DNA of 64,000 nucleotides, taken from the NCBI RefSeq assembly GCF_029319185.1, contig NZ_CP119754.1, positions 4,216,001-4,280,000 on the forward strand. Reading direction: 5' to 3'. The translations under genes and the position numbers were made by a program. Under the pieces are notes generated by a model. The model ran no database searches and was not told the DNA's origin. It worked only from the letters and a program-made list of their open reading frames with translations. Shown piece by piece: positions 26,714 through 35,920 of the stretch (within the stretch, counting starts at the first letter, position 1; each line of letters begins with the position of its first letter). The DNA is from Superficieibacter sp. HKU1 (lineage in GTDB: Bacteria > Pseudomonadota > Gammaproteobacteria > Enterobacterales > Enterobacteriaceae).

Positions 26714-27348
26714 TATTTCTTCTCATCCAGGGTAATTTTCTGGCGAGAAATCGACTGAAGCTGGGCAGTCAGACCATCAATACCTTTGGTGCGCAGCAGA
26801 TCGCTCCATTCATTCTGTTTGGTGGTAATCATGCTCACACCTTCAGCAATCATGTCATACGCCTGCCAGTTACCGGTCTGGGAGTTTTTACGCCACTGGA
26901 AATCCAGACGTACCGGCGGACGGCCATTCGGATCGACGATGGTCACGCGGATAGGCACGATTGTCGCATCGCCCAGCGGCTTTTCCGGCGCGATCTGATA
27001 AGACTGGCCGTGATACATCGCCAGCGCCTGACCGTAAGCCTGTTTCAGGTATTCACGGAACGCGGCAAAATAAGCCTCACGCTGCGCAGGCGTCGCGTCT
27101 TTGTAATAGCGGCCCAGCACCAGCGCACCGGCATATTTTACCTGCACATAAGGCAGCAGTTCCTGATCGACGACATCGCGCAGGTAATCCGGGTTCGAGC
27201 GGATTTTAGGCTGCTCATTTTTCAGGCGGTCAAAAGTTTTCTTCGCGGCCTGGTCCATCAGCTTATAAGGATTAGACTGATCGGCGGCGGTAGCGGCCGT
27301 CAGAGGTGCAATTACCAGCATTGCGACCATGAGTAAACGTTTGAACAT
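26713..27348 (-). CDS. mlaC: Periplasmic phospholipid carrier MlaC
   Basis: A 211-residue soluble lipid-binding protein that ferries phospholipid between MlaA-OmpC in the outer membrane and MlaFEDB in the inner membrane. Signal peptide residues 1-21 (cut after ATAA), then the MlaC domain (NPYKLMDQAAKKTFDRL and VQVKYAGALVLGRYYKDATP). Length equals E. coli. Lies 18 bases after mlaD. Confidence 0.96.
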   Translation of the reverse strand: MFKRLLMVAMLVIAPLTAATAADQSNPYKLMDQAAKKTFDRLKNEQPKIRSNPDYLRDVVDQELLPYVQVKYAGALVLGRYYKDATPAQREAYFAAFREYLKQAYGQALAMYHGQSYQIAPEKPLGDATIVPIRVTIVDPNGRPPVRLDFQWRKNSQTGNWQAYDMIAEGVSMITTKQNEWSDLLRTKGIDGLTAQLQSISRQKITLDEKK

Positions 27349-27366
27349 ATCGTGTTTCTCCTGAAA

Positions 27367-27918
27367 TTAATTCGTCGTACCTGCGGGGGTAGCGGCATCA
27401 GTATGGCCGTCAGCTGCTGCCGGTGCATCGGGGGTATTCTGATTGTCGCTGCCTTTACTGTTGTAAAGAAATTGTCCGATCAGATCTTCCAGCACCATCG
27501 CGGACTTCGTATCCTGAATCGTGCTGCCTTCTTTAAGCATAGACGTTCCCAGCTCCGGGTCTTCAAAACCCACGTTCAGCGCCAGGTACTGTTCCCCCAA
27601 CAGGCCGGAAGTGCGGATAGCCAGCGAGCTGGTATCCGGGATCTCGTTGTAACGATCTTCGATATCCAGCGCGACGCGCGGCAGATACGTTTTTGGATCG
27701 AGGGTGATGTCCGCCACACGGCCAATGACTACGCCGCCAATACGTACCGGCGAACTGGCTTTCAGACCACCGATGTTATCGAAGGTAGCGAAGACGCGAT
27801 ACGTGGGCTCGGTGCGCAGCGAGGTGACGTTCGCCGCTTTCAGGCAAATAAACAGCCCCGCCAGCAGCGCAACCAGCAAAAAGATACCAACCCAGATTTC
27901 ACTCTTTTTCGTTTGCAT
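27367..27918 (-). CDS. mlaD: MCE-domain phospholipid transporter subunit MlaD
   Basis: A 183-residue inner-membrane-anchored MCE protein that forms a hexameric ring with a central lipid channel. One membrane helix (residues 7-27) is followed by the MCE domain (about 39-116, with ATFDNIGGLKASSPVRIGGVVIGRV) and a low-complexity Ala/Thr/Gly tail. The start is ATG 27916-27918 (MQTKKSE), as in E. coli. Confidence 0.96.
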   Translation of the reverse strand: MQTKKSEIWVGIFLLVALLAGLFICLKAANVTSLRTEPTYRVFATFDNIGGLKASSPVRIGGVVIGRVADITLDPKTYLPRVALDIEDRYNEIPDTSSLAIRTSGLLGEQYLALNVGFEDPELGTSMLKEGSTIQDTKSAMVLEDLIGQFLYNSKGSDNQNTPDAPAAADGHTDAATPAGTTN

Positions 27919-27922
27919 GAAC

Positions 27923-28705
27923 TCAATTCCCAAACATCAGTGCAGTCAGCACAAAATCCAGACCAAGAACGGCCAGCGAAGCATGAACAACAGTACGCGT
28001 CGTTGCCCGGCTTATCCCGGCGGAAGTGGGGATGGCGTCGTAACCGTTAAATAACGCAATCCATGTAACCGTGATAGCGAACACGACGCTTTTAATCAGG
28101 CAGTTGATCAGATCGAGACGCAGGTCGACGGCGTCATGCATTGCTGACCAGAAAAACCCGGCGTCAATGCCCTTCCAGCTTACCCCGACCAGCGATCCGC
28201 CCCAGATGCCCACCGCGACAAAAATAATGGTCAGCAGCGGCAGCGAGATCACTCCAGCCCAGAAGCGCGGCGAGATCACCCGGCGCAGCGGATCGACCGC
28301 CATCATCTCCAGACTGGAGAGCTGTTCAGTGGCGCGCATCAGGCCAATTTCCGCCGTCAGCGCAGATCCGGCGCGACCGGCAAACAGCAACGCAGCGACG
28401 ACCGGCCCCAGTTCGCGCAGCAGCGACAGCGCCACCAGCATCCCAAGGCTGGTTTCCGCGCCGTAGGTGGTGAGCACCAGATATCCCTGAAGCCCCAGCA
28501 CCATACCGATAAAAACACCTGACACCAGAATAATCACCATCGACAGCACGCCAACGTTATAAAGCTGGCGCACCAACAACGGCGCATGTTTGCGGAACTC
28601 TGGCTTGCCAACCAGAGCATTAAATAACATTAACCCGGCGCGCCCGAAGGTGGATATCGTCTTGATACCGCGATGTCCGAGCGCAGCCAGTGCGTTTAAC
28701 AGCAT
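27923..28705 (-). CDS. mlaE: Phospholipid ABC transporter permease MlaE
   Basis: A 260-residue permease with five to six membrane helices; two copies form the membrane channel of MlaFEDB. It shows the family segments LLRELGPVVAALLFAGRAGSALTAEIG and MRATEQLSSLEMMAVDPLRR, the coupling region for MlaF. The start at 28703-28705 (MLLNALAALGHRG) matches E. coli; the frame extends upstream into mlaF. Confidence 0.96.
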   Translation of the reverse strand: MLLNALAALGHRGIKTISTFGRAGLMLFNALVGKPEFRKHAPLLVRQLYNVGVLSMVIILVSGVFIGMVLGLQGYLVLTTYGAETSLGMLVALSLLRELGPVVAALLFAGRAGSALTAEIGLMRATEQLSSLEMMAVDPLRRVISPRFWAGVISLPLLTIIFVAVGIWGGSLVGVSWKGIDAGFFWSAMHDAVDLRLDLINCLIKSVVFAITVTWIALFNGYDAIPTSAGISRATTRTVVHASLAVLGLDFVLTALMFGN

Positions 28706-28712
28706 GAGCAGC

Positions 28713-29525
28713 TTAACTCCCTGTGCCGAGTAAATCGTGGTGATAGTCGCCTGCGGGATAGCGGAACGGCACCGGGCCATCGGCTATCCCGTCCAGAAAT
28801 TGTCGCACTCTGGGGTCAGCGTTATCCTGTAGCGCCTGTGGGCTACCGTGAGCAACAATCTTTTTATCCGCCACGATCCAGGCATCATCAGCAATGCTCA
28901 ACACTTCCGGCACATCGTGTGAAACGACGATACAGGTAATGCCAAGCGCGCTATTCAATTCAGATATCAATTTTACCAGTACGCCCATGGTAATAGGATC
29001 CTGGCCGACAAAAGGCTCATCGAACATGATCAGGTCTGGCTCCAGCGCAATCGCACGGGCCAGCGCCGCACGGCGCGCCATACCGCCCGACAGTTCTGAT
29101 GGCATCAGTTTAGCCGCTCCGCGTAATCCTACTGCCTCAAGTTTCATCATCACCGTACTTTTCAGCAGGGAGGCAGGCAAATGCGTATGTTCGCGTAGCG
29201 GATAGGCGACATTATCGAATACGTTCATGTCAGTAAACAGTGCGCCGGACTGAAACAGCATACTCATGCGCTTGCGCACGGTATAAAGACGCGAACGAGA
29301 CATATCCGGCACATTTTCGCCGTCAAAGAGGATCTCCCCGGAATCAGGGGGGATCTGGCCGCCGATCAGCCGTAGCAGCGTCGTCTTGCCGATCCCTGAC
29401 GGTCCCATGATCGCAGTGATCTTCCCGCGAGGCACCGACAGCGAGATATTGTCGAAAATCAGGCGGTTGCTACGAGAAAAGCTCACGCCCTTGATGTCGA
29501 CCAGATTCGCCATAGTCTGACTCAT
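28713..29525 (-). CDS. mlaF: Phospholipid ABC transporter ATPase MlaF
   Basis: A 270-residue ABC ATPase that drives lipid movement through MlaE. Walker A GPSGIGKTT, signature SELSGGMARR, Walker B DLIMFDEPF and the switch His (VSHD) are all present. The C-terminal extension (FRYPAGDYHHDLL) contacts the neighbouring subunit in E. coli MlaF. First gene of mlaFEDCB; divergent from what remains of yrbG. Confidence 0.97.
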   Translation of the reverse strand: MSQTMANLVDIKGVSFSRSNRLIFDNISLSVPRGKITAIMGPSGIGKTTLLRLIGGQIPPDSGEILFDGENVPDMSRSRLYTVRKRMSMLFQSGALFTDMNVFDNVAYPLREHTHLPASLLKSTVMMKLEAVGLRGAAKLMPSELSGGMARRAALARAIALEPDLIMFDEPFVGQDPITMGVLVKLISELNSALGITCIVVSHDVPEVLSIADDAWIVADKKIVAHGSPQALQDNADPRVRQFLDGIADGPVPFRYPAGDYHHDLLGTGS

Positions 29526-29599
29526 CGATTGTTCCTTTCATTAGACTCCCCGAAGGAAGCATGAAGCTTAATAAAACCGCAACCCCAGCATTTTTACAG

Positions 29600-30055
29600 A
29601 ATCTTAACTGCTGAAGGAGTGAAAGCTGATATGCGTTTTACATTGACGGCACATAACGTCAAAACCGCTAAACCTTTCCATCTTTCCATGCTGCTTCCGT
29701 TCGATGCAGCAAGCCGGGGATTATACCTGAAGAAAGCCGATAAGATGCTTTTCACATCACCGCGGTTAAGAATCGGTTTACTCCTGGTCATTAACCGCTC
29801 CGTTGTCAGGGCGTTACTCCACCTATTTACCGTGCATTCTGATATCCTGCGACACAAATTGCCGCTACTGTTAATAGTATGTTTGCGGACAAAGACGGTA
29901 AATGATGGCAGCAATCCCTTCAGAATAGACGGCATTTTCATGTCGGGGCTGGCTGTATTCCGCTATTCATTGTTAAAATCGCCCGTCTGCCGGGAAAATG
30001 ACAGACAGGCAGAGCCTTTTAACGGGCGGATTTTACTCCATGGTCAGCTTGCTGT
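29600..30055 (+). pseudogene. yrbG: Remnant of yrbG, calcium/sodium exchanger-like
   Basis: In E. coli yrbG (about 325 codons) lies between mlaF and kdsD. Here only about 450 bases remain. A reading frame at 29830-29880 gives LFTVHSDILRHKLPLLL, matching YrbG FTVHSDVLRRELPLMLL from memory, and further on RIDGIFMSGLAVFRYS matches SRSDGIFLLFLAVLWL. After that the similarity passes into another frame (IVKIARLPGK against FIVKLARQAER). Frameshifts and a large deletion of the second exchanger repeat make it non-functional. The beginning of the remnant is not recognisable. The 154-residue open frame across it is therefore not a real gene. Confidence 0.8.
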
Positions 30056-30097
30056 ATGGCCGCCGCCGATTTTTATGGATTAAAACGGACACGTACT

Positions 30098-31084
30098 ATG
30101 TCGCAATTAGCGTTACCGCCGGAGTTTGACTTTCAGCAAGCCGGTAAAGAGGTGCTGGAGATTGAACGCGAAGCCCTGACCGAACTTGATCGCTTCATTA
30201 ATCAGGATTTCAGTCGGGCCTGCGAAAGCATTTTTCACTGTACGGGCAAAGTCGTGGTGATGGGCATGGGTAAATCCGGCCACATCGGCAGGAAGATGGC
30301 GGCAACGTTCGCCAGCACCGGCACCTCCTCATTCTTTGTTCATCCAGGAGAAGCGGCTCACGGTGATTTAGGCATGGTGACGCCACAGGATATCGTCATT
30401 GCCCTGTCAAACTCCGGCGAGTCGAACGAGATCCTGGCGCTGATCCCGGTGCTCAAGCGCCTGCGCGTGCCGTTAATCTGCATGACCAGCCGCCCGGAAA
30501 GCAGCATGGGCCGTGCCGCGGATATCCATTTATGCGTCAAAGTACCGCGTGAAGCCTGTCCGCTGGGCCTCGCACCGACAAGCAGCACGACCGCCGCGCT
30601 GGTGATGGGCGATGCGCTGGCCGTAGCGTTACTGAAAGCACGTGGTTTTACCGCCGAAGACTTTGCGCTCTCCCACCCCGGAGGCGCACTGGGTCGCAAA
30701 CTGCTGCTACGGGTGAACGACATAATGCACACCGGCAATGAGATCCCGCGCGTGGCGAAATCCGCCTCCCTGCGCGATGCGTTGCTGGAGATTACGCGTA
30801 AAAACCTCGGCATGACGGTCATTTGCGGCGATGATATGAAAATCGAAGGCATCTTTACCGATGGCGACCTGCGCCGCATTTTTGATACCGGCGCAGACTT
30901 ACGTAGCCTGAACATTACTGACGTGATGACGCCGGGCGGTATCCGTATTCGTCCTGGCACGCTGGCGGTGGATGCGCTGAACCTGATGCAGTCACGGCAC
31001 ATCACCTGCGTCATGGTTGCCGATGGCGAGCAGTTGCTGGGTGTGATACATATGCATGATCTGCTGCGCGCAGGCGTAGTGTAA
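30098..31084 (+). CDS. kdsD: D-arabinose 5-phosphate isomerase
   Basis: A 328-residue enzyme that converts ribulose-5-phosphate to arabinose-5-phosphate, first step to Kdo for LPS. A SIS domain (about 40-180, with GMGKSGHIGRKMAATFASTGT) is followed by two CBS domains (about 205-328, VMTPGGIRIRPG in the second). The start is ATG 30098 (MSQLALPPEFDFQQAGKE); a longer frame runs back into the yrbG remnant. Heads the kdsD-kdsC-lptC-lptA-lptB unit, with its usual upstream gene lost. Confidence 0.96.
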   Translation: MSQLALPPEFDFQQAGKEVLEIEREALTELDRFINQDFSRACESIFHCTGKVVVMGMGKSGHIGRKMAATFASTGTSSFFVHPGEAAHGDLGMVTPQDIVIALSNSGESNEILALIPVLKRLRVPLICMTSRPESSMGRAADIHLCVKVPREACPLGLAPTSSTTAALVMGDALAVALLKARGFTAEDFALSHPGGALGRKLLLRVNDIMHTGNEIPRVAKSASLRDALLEITRKNLGMTVICGDDMKIEGIFTDGDLRRIFDTGADLRSLNITDVMTPGGIRIRPGTLAVDALNLMQSRHITCVMVADGEQLLGVIHMHDLLRAGVV

Positions 31085-31098
31085 GAAAGGATAAAAGA

Positions 31099-31665
31099 AT
31101 GAGTAATGCTGGTGCCTCTGTGGCAACCTGCTATGGGCCGGTGAGTTCACAGATGCTGGAGCAGGCAAAAAAAATCCGCCTGCTGATCCTTGATGTGGAT
31201 GGCGTGCTTTCCGACGGGCTCATTTATATGGGCAATAATGGCGAAGAGTTAAAGGCGTTTAACGTGCGCGACGGCTACGGCATTCGCTGCGCCCTCACCT
31301 CCGGTATCAATGTTGCCATTATTACCGGGCGAAAAGCTAAACTGGTAGAAGACCGTTGCGCCACGCTTGGCATTACGCATCTTTATCAGGGGCAGTCGGA
31401 TAAACTGCTGGCCTATCGCGAACTGCTGGAAAAACTGGCGCTGTCGCCGGAGCAGGTCGCCTATGTCGGTGACGATCTTATCGACTGGCCAGTAATGGCT
31501 GAAATTGGGCTGAGCGTTGCCGTGGCGGATGCCCACCCGTTGTTGCTGCCGCGGGCGGATTATATCACGCGCATTAACGGTGGACGCGGAGCGGTACGTG
31601 AGGTCTGCGATTTGTTACTATTGGCGCAGGGCAAGCTTGATGAAGCCAAAGGGCAATCGATATGA
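31099..31665 (+). CDS. kdsC: 3-deoxy-D-manno-octulosonate 8-phosphate phosphatase
   Basis: A 188-residue HAD-family tetrameric phosphatase that makes free Kdo. HAD motif I LLILDVDGVLSDG (nucleophile Asp) and motif IV YVGDDLIDWPVM are intact. Length equals E. coli. It overlaps lptC by four bases (ATGA). Confidence 0.97.
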   Translation: MSNAGASVATCYGPVSSQMLEQAKKIRLLILDVDGVLSDGLIYMGNNGEELKAFNVRDGYGIRCALTSGINVAIITGRKAKLVEDRCATLGITHLYQGQSDKLLAYRELLEKLALSPEQVAYVGDDLIDWPVMAEIGLSVAVADAHPLLLPRADYITRINGGRGAVREVCDLLLLAQGKLDEAKGQSI

Positions 31666-32237
31666 GTAAAACCAGACGTTGGGTTATCATTCTGCTGTCG
31701 CTGATCGCACTGATTTTAATCGGCGTGAATCTGGTGAGCAAAGATGACACCGGAGAAAGCGTGGTGTCGTCAAATGACCCAACCTACCGGAGTGAGCATA
31801 CTGATACCGTGGTGTACAGCCCGGAAGGCGCGCTCAATTATCATCTCATCGCGCAGCACGTTGAGTATTTTTCCGACCAGGCAATTACCTGGTTTACGCA
31901 GCCGTTGCTGACGACGTATGACACGACTAAAACCGAAACCTGGTCAATTAAAGCGGATAAAGCAAAGCTGACGAATGACCGGATGCTGTATCTTTACGGC
32001 CACGTTGAGGTCAACGCCCTGACACCGGACGCTCAACTGCGCAAAATTACGACGGATAACGCCAAAATCAACCTGATCACGCAGGATGTGACCTCTGATG
32101 ATTTAGTGACGTTATACGGTACGACATTTAATTCCAGCGGCCTGAAAATGCGCGGAAATTTACGCAACAAAACCGCCGAGCTGATTGAAAAGGTTAGAAC
32201 CTCATATGAAATTCAAAACACACAAACTCAGCCTTAA
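31662..32237 (+). CDS. lptC: LPS export protein LptC
   Basis: A 191-residue bitopic protein that takes LPS from LptB2FG and hands it to LptA. A single membrane helix at residues 7-25 is followed by a periplasmic beta-jellyroll (about 60-185). Length equals E. coli. Its 3' end overlaps the lptA start by 32 bases. Confidence 0.96.
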   Translation: MSKTRRWVIILLSLIALILIGVNLVSKDDTGESVVSSNDPTYRSEHTDTVVYSPEGALNYHLIAQHVEYFSDQAITWFTQPLLTTYDTTKTETWSIKADKAKLTNDRMLYLYGHVEVNALTPDAQLRKITTDNAKINLITQDVTSDDLVTLYGTTFNSSGLKMRGNLRNKTAELIEKVRTSYEIQNTQTQP

Positions 32238-32760
32238 GCTTGTACTGGCCAGTACGCTTCTGGCCGCCAGCCTGCCCACGCTGGCGAAAACGGGCGATAC
32301 CGATCAGCCTATTCATATTGAGTCCGATCAGCAGTCGCTGGATATGCAGGGCAATGTGGTGACCTTCACCGGTAACGTTATCGTTACTCAGGGGACGATC
32401 AAGCTTAATGCCGAAAAAGTGGTCGTTACCCGTCCTGGCGGCGAGAAAGGCAAAGAAGTGATCGACGGCTATGGTAATCCGGCCACCTTCTACCAGATGC
32501 AGGACAACGGCAAACCGGTTAAAGGCCGCGCGTCGCAGATGCACTACGAGCTGCAAAATGATTTCGTGGTTCTCACCGGCAACGCGTTCCTTGAGCAGGT
32601 CGACAGCAATATCAAAGGCGACAAAATCACCTATCTGGTGAAAGAGCAGAAAATGCAGGCGTTCAGCGAAAAAGGCAAACGCGTCACCACCGTTCTGGTA
32701 CCGTCGCAACTGCAAGATAAAAGCAACAATCAGGCCCCGGCTCAGAAAAAGAGTAACTAA
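32206..32760 (+). CDS. lptA: Periplasmic LPS bridge protein LptA
   Basis: A 184-residue protein that polymerises end to end to bridge the periplasm for LPS transport. Signal peptide residues 1-27 (cut after TLA), then the OstA-type beta-jellyroll (DQPIHIESDQQSLDMQGNVV). I use ATG 32206 (MKFKTHKLSLKLV), as in E. coli; the gene begins inside lptC. Confidence 0.96.
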   Translation: MKFKTHKLSLKLVLASTLLAASLPTLAKTGDTDQPIHIESDQQSLDMQGNVVTFTGNVIVTQGTIKLNAEKVVVTRPGGEKGKEVIDGYGNPATFYQMQDNGKPVKGRASQMHYELQNDFVVLTGNAFLEQVDSNIKGDKITYLVKEQKMQAFSEKGKRVTTVLVPSQLQDKSNNQAPAQKKSN

Positions 32761-32766
32761 TCCAAT

Positions 32767-33492
32767 ATGGCAACATTAACTGCAAAGAACCTTGCGAAGG
32801 CCTATAAAGGCCGTCGGGTGGTGGAAGACGTTAGTCTCACCGTCCAATCTGGCGAGATTGTCGGATTACTTGGCCCTAACGGTGCGGGCAAAACCACTAC
32901 GTTCTATATGGTCGTGGGCATCGTCTCACGCGATGCGGGCAATATCATTATCGACGATGAAGACATCAGCCTGCTGCCGCTTCATGCCCGTGCGCGTCGC
33001 GGCATCGGTTACCTGCCTCAGGAAGCCTCCATTTTTCGTCGCCTCAGCGTGTTTGACAACCTGATGGCCGTCCTGCAAATCCGTGACGATCTGACCTCAG
33101 AACAGCGGGAAGACCGTGCGAACGAGCTGATGGAAGAATTCCACATCGAGCATCTGCGTGACAGCCTCGGCCAGGCCCTGTCCGGGGGCGAACGTCGCCG
33201 CGTGGAAATCGCCCGCGCGCTGGCAGCGAATCCTAAGTTTATCCTGCTGGACGAACCCTTTGCGGGCGTTGACCCGATTTCCGTTATTGATATCAAACGT
33301 ATTATTGAGCATCTGCGCGACAGCGGCCTCGGCGTGCTGATCACCGATCACAACGTGCGTGAAACGCTGGCCGTGTGTGAACGAGCCTACATTGTGAGCC
33401 AGGGCCATCTGATTGCCCACGGTACGCCAGACGAAATCCTCAAAGACGAACAGGTTAAGCGCGTGTATCTTGGGGAAGACTTCAGACTCTGA
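32767..33492 (+). CDS. lptB: LPS export ABC ATPase LptB
   Basis: A 241-residue ABC ATPase that powers LPS extraction with LptF and LptG. Walker A GPNGAGKTT, signature LSGGERRR, Walker B FILLDEPF and switch His (ITDHN) are present. The length and C-terminus (YLGEDFRL) match E. coli. Six bases after lptA and 93 bases before rpoN. Confidence 0.97.
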   Translation: MATLTAKNLAKAYKGRRVVEDVSLTVQSGEIVGLLGPNGAGKTTTFYMVVGIVSRDAGNIIIDDEDISLLPLHARARRGIGYLPQEASIFRRLSVFDNLMAVLQIRDDLTSEQREDRANELMEEFHIEHLRDSLGQALSGGERRRVEIARALAANPKFILLDEPFAGVDPISVIDIKRIIEHLRDSGLGVLITDHNVRETLAVCERAYIVSQGHLIAHGTPDEILKDEQVKRVYLGEDFRL

Positions 33493-33585
33493 TACGGTGT
33501 AAACACTTCATCCTTCATGGCGCGGCCTGAAGAGTGGAGTGTAAAAACGTCAGTGATCTCAACTCGGGAGAAAATCGCTCTGAAT

Positions 33586-35019
33586 ATGAAGCAAGGTTTG
33601 CAATTAAGGTTTAGTCAACAGCTTGCCATGACGCCGCAACTGCAACAGGCCATTCGCCTGCTGCAACTGTCGACGCTGGAATTACAGCAGGAACTCCAAC
33701 AGGCGCTGGAAAGCAATCCACTGCTTGAGCAAACCGATCTTCACGATGAGATAGATACCAAAGAATCGCCGGATAACGAATCGCTGGACAGCGTTGATGC
33801 GCTGGAACAAAAAGATATGCCGGAGGAGCTTCCTCTGGACGCCAGCTGGGATGAAATCTATACCGCCGGTACGCCTTCCGGTAACGGCGTGGATTACCAG
33901 GATGACGAGCTGCCCGTTTATCAGGGCGAAACCACCCAGTCACTTCAGGATTACCTGATGTGGCAGGTCGAGCTGACGCCGTTCTCCGACACCGATCGCG
34001 CCATTGCTACCTCGATTGTCGATGCCGTAGATGAGACCGGTTATCTGACCATCTCCGTTGAAGACATCCTCGAAAGCATGGGCGATGGCGATATCGGGCT
34101 GGACGAAGTGGAAGCCGTGCTAAAGCGCGTGCAGCGGTTCGATCCGGTGGGCGTTGCGGCAAAAGATCTGCGCGACTGCCTGCTGATCCAGCTCTCCCAG
34201 TTTGCGAAAAACACTCCCTGGATCGCCGAAGCGCAGCTGATCATCAGTAATCATCTCGATCTGCTCGCCAACCATGATTTTCGCACTCTGATGCGCGTGA
34301 CGCGTCTGAAGGAAGAGGTGCTGAAAGAAGCGGTGAATCTTATTCAGTCGCTGGATCCGCGGCCGGGCCAGTCGATCCAGACCGGCGAGCCGGAATATGT
34401 TATTCCGGACGTGCTGGTACGCAAAGTCAGCGGTCACTGGGTGGTCGAGCTGAATTCCGACAGCATTCCGCGTTTGCAGATCAATCAACACTATGCGGCA
34501 ATGGGCGGCAGCACGCGTAACGATGCTGATAACCAGTACATTCGCAGCAATCTTCAGGAAGCAAAATGGCTGATTAAAAGCCTGGAGAGCCGCAACGATA
34601 CCCTGCTGCGCGTCAGCCGCTGTATCGTCGAGCAGCAGCAGGCGTTCTTTGAACAGGGTGAAGAATATATGAAACCGATGGTGCTGGCCGATATCGCCCA
34701 GGCCGTCGAGATGCATGAATCAACAATTTCCCGCGTGACCACCCAGAAGTATCTGCACAGTCCGCGTGGCATTTTTGAACTGAAATATTTTTTCTCCAGC
34801 CATGTGAATACCGAAGGCGGTGGCGAAGCCTCCTCCACGGCGATCCGCGCGCTGGTGAAAAAGTTAATCGCTGCGGAAAATCCCGCCAAGCCGCTGAGCG
34901 ACAGCAAGCTAACCACAATGCTGTCCGATCAGGGGATTATGGTGGCACGCCGCACCGTTGCGAAGTATCGAGAGTCTTTATCCATTCCGCCGTCTAACCA
35001 GCGTAAACAGCTGGTGTGA
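33586..35019 (+). CDS. rpoN: RNA polymerase sigma-54 factor
   Basis: A 477-residue sigma factor for nitrogen and other stress genes, dependent on enhancer-binding ATPases. Region I is Gln/Leu-rich (MKQGLQLRFSQQLAMTPQLQQAIRLLQLSTLELQQEL), region II is acidic (about 60-120), and region III holds the core-binding, HTH and RpoN-box motifs (ARRTVAKYRE). The start is ATG 33586; upstream in-frame codons back to 33517 are not part of known proteins. Followed by hpf in the conserved rpoN operon. Confidence 0.97.
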   Translation: MKQGLQLRFSQQLAMTPQLQQAIRLLQLSTLELQQELQQALESNPLLEQTDLHDEIDTKESPDNESLDSVDALEQKDMPEELPLDASWDEIYTAGTPSGNGVDYQDDELPVYQGETTQSLQDYLMWQVELTPFSDTDRAIATSIVDAVDETGYLTISVEDILESMGDGDIGLDEVEAVLKRVQRFDPVGVAAKDLRDCLLIQLSQFAKNTPWIAEAQLIISNHLDLLANHDFRTLMRVTRLKEEVLKEAVNLIQSLDPRPGQSIQTGEPEYVIPDVLVRKVSGHWVVELNSDSIPRLQINQHYAAMGGSTRNDADNQYIRSNLQEAKWLIKSLESRNDTLLRVSRCIVEQQQAFFEQGEEYMKPMVLADIAQAVEMHESTISRVTTQKYLHSPRGIFELKYFFSSHVNTEGGGEASSTAIRALVKKLIAAENPAKPLSDSKLTTMLSDQGIMVARRTVAKYRESLSIPPSNQRKQLV

Positions 35020-35041
35020 CCCAACCGATAAGGAAGACACT

Positions 35042-35329
35042 ATGCAGCTCAATATCACTGGACACAATGTCGAGATTACTGATGCACTCCGCGATTTTGT
35101 CAGCACGAAATTTGCTAAGCTGGAGCAGTATTTTGACCGCATCAATCAGGTCTACATTGTGTTAAAAGTGGAGAAAGTGACTCACATTTCGGATGCCACC
35201 CTGCATGTTAACGGGGGTGAAATTCATGCCAGTGCGGAAGGGCAGGACATGTACGCGGCTATCGACGGTTTAATTGATAAACTGGCGCGACAGCTAACCA
35301 AACATAAAGATAAACTGAAACAACACTGA
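35042..35329 (+). CDS. hpf: Ribosome hibernation promoting factor
   Basis: A 95-residue short HPF that helps convert 90S ribosome dimers to 100S in stationary phase. The beta-alpha-beta-beta-beta-alpha fold is recognisable from MQLNITGHNVEITDALRDFV and HASAEGQDMYAAIDGL. It lacks the C-terminal dimerisation domain of long HPFs, as expected in gamma-proteobacteria. The start is ATG 35042 with AAGGAAG upstream. Confidence 0.96.
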   Translation: MQLNITGHNVEITDALRDFVSTKFAKLEQYFDRINQVYIVLKVEKVTHISDATLHVNGGEIHASAEGQDMYAAIDGLIDKLARQLTKHKDKLKQH

Positions 35330-35386
35330 TTGTCCCGGTGCTCGCCTGATGTCATGTCTTACGTCAGGCGACGCTTAGGTGAAATT

Positions 35387-35875
35387 ATGATAAATAATGA
35401 TTCAGCTCTACAACTAAGCACTGTCCTTAACCAGGAATGTACCCGCAGTAACGTGCATTGCCAGAGCAAAAAACGCGCGCTGGAAATTATCAGTGAGCTG
35501 GCAGCAAAGCAGCTTAGCCTGCCGCCACAGGTGGTCTTCGAGGCGATCCTCACCCGTGAAAAGATGGGGAGTACCGGTATCGGTAACGGCCTCGCCATTC
35601 CTCATGGCAAGCTGGAAGAGGACACGCTGCGTGCGGTGGGCGTCTTTGTGCAACTCGAAACGCCGATTGCCTTTGACGCTATTGATAATCAGCCGGTGGA
35701 TCTGCTGTTTGCTCTGCTGGTCCCTGCCGACCAGACGAAAACACATTTGCATACCCTTTCGCTGGTGGCAAAACGGCTGGCGGATAAAACGATTTGTCGC
35801 CGTCTACGTGCGGCACAAAGTGATGAAGAGTTGTATCAGATCATCACCGAAACTGAACATAGTGATGATGTGTAG
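35387..35875 (+). CDS. ptsN: Nitrogen-PTS enzyme IIA (EIIA-Ntr)
   Basis: A 162-residue EIIA-Ntr that receives phosphate from NPr and regulates potassium transport, sensor kinases and envelope homeostasis. The phosphorylation site His lies in GIGNGLAIPHGK (about residue 73). The start is ATG 35387 (MINNDSALQLS); the frame continues upstream from 35330 but without relatives. Lies between hpf and rapZ. Confidence 0.95.
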   Translation: MINNDSALQLSTVLNQECTRSNVHCQSKKRALEIISELAAKQLSLPPQVVFEAILTREKMGSTGIGNGLAIPHGKLEEDTLRAVGVFVQLETPIAFDAIDNQPVDLLFALLVPADQTKTHLHTLSLVAKRLADKTICRRLRAAQSDEELYQIITETEHSDDV

Positions 35876-35920
35876 CAGGGATATTGCTTTGCCCTTCGCT
35901 GTACTGAGGAGAAACGGTAC

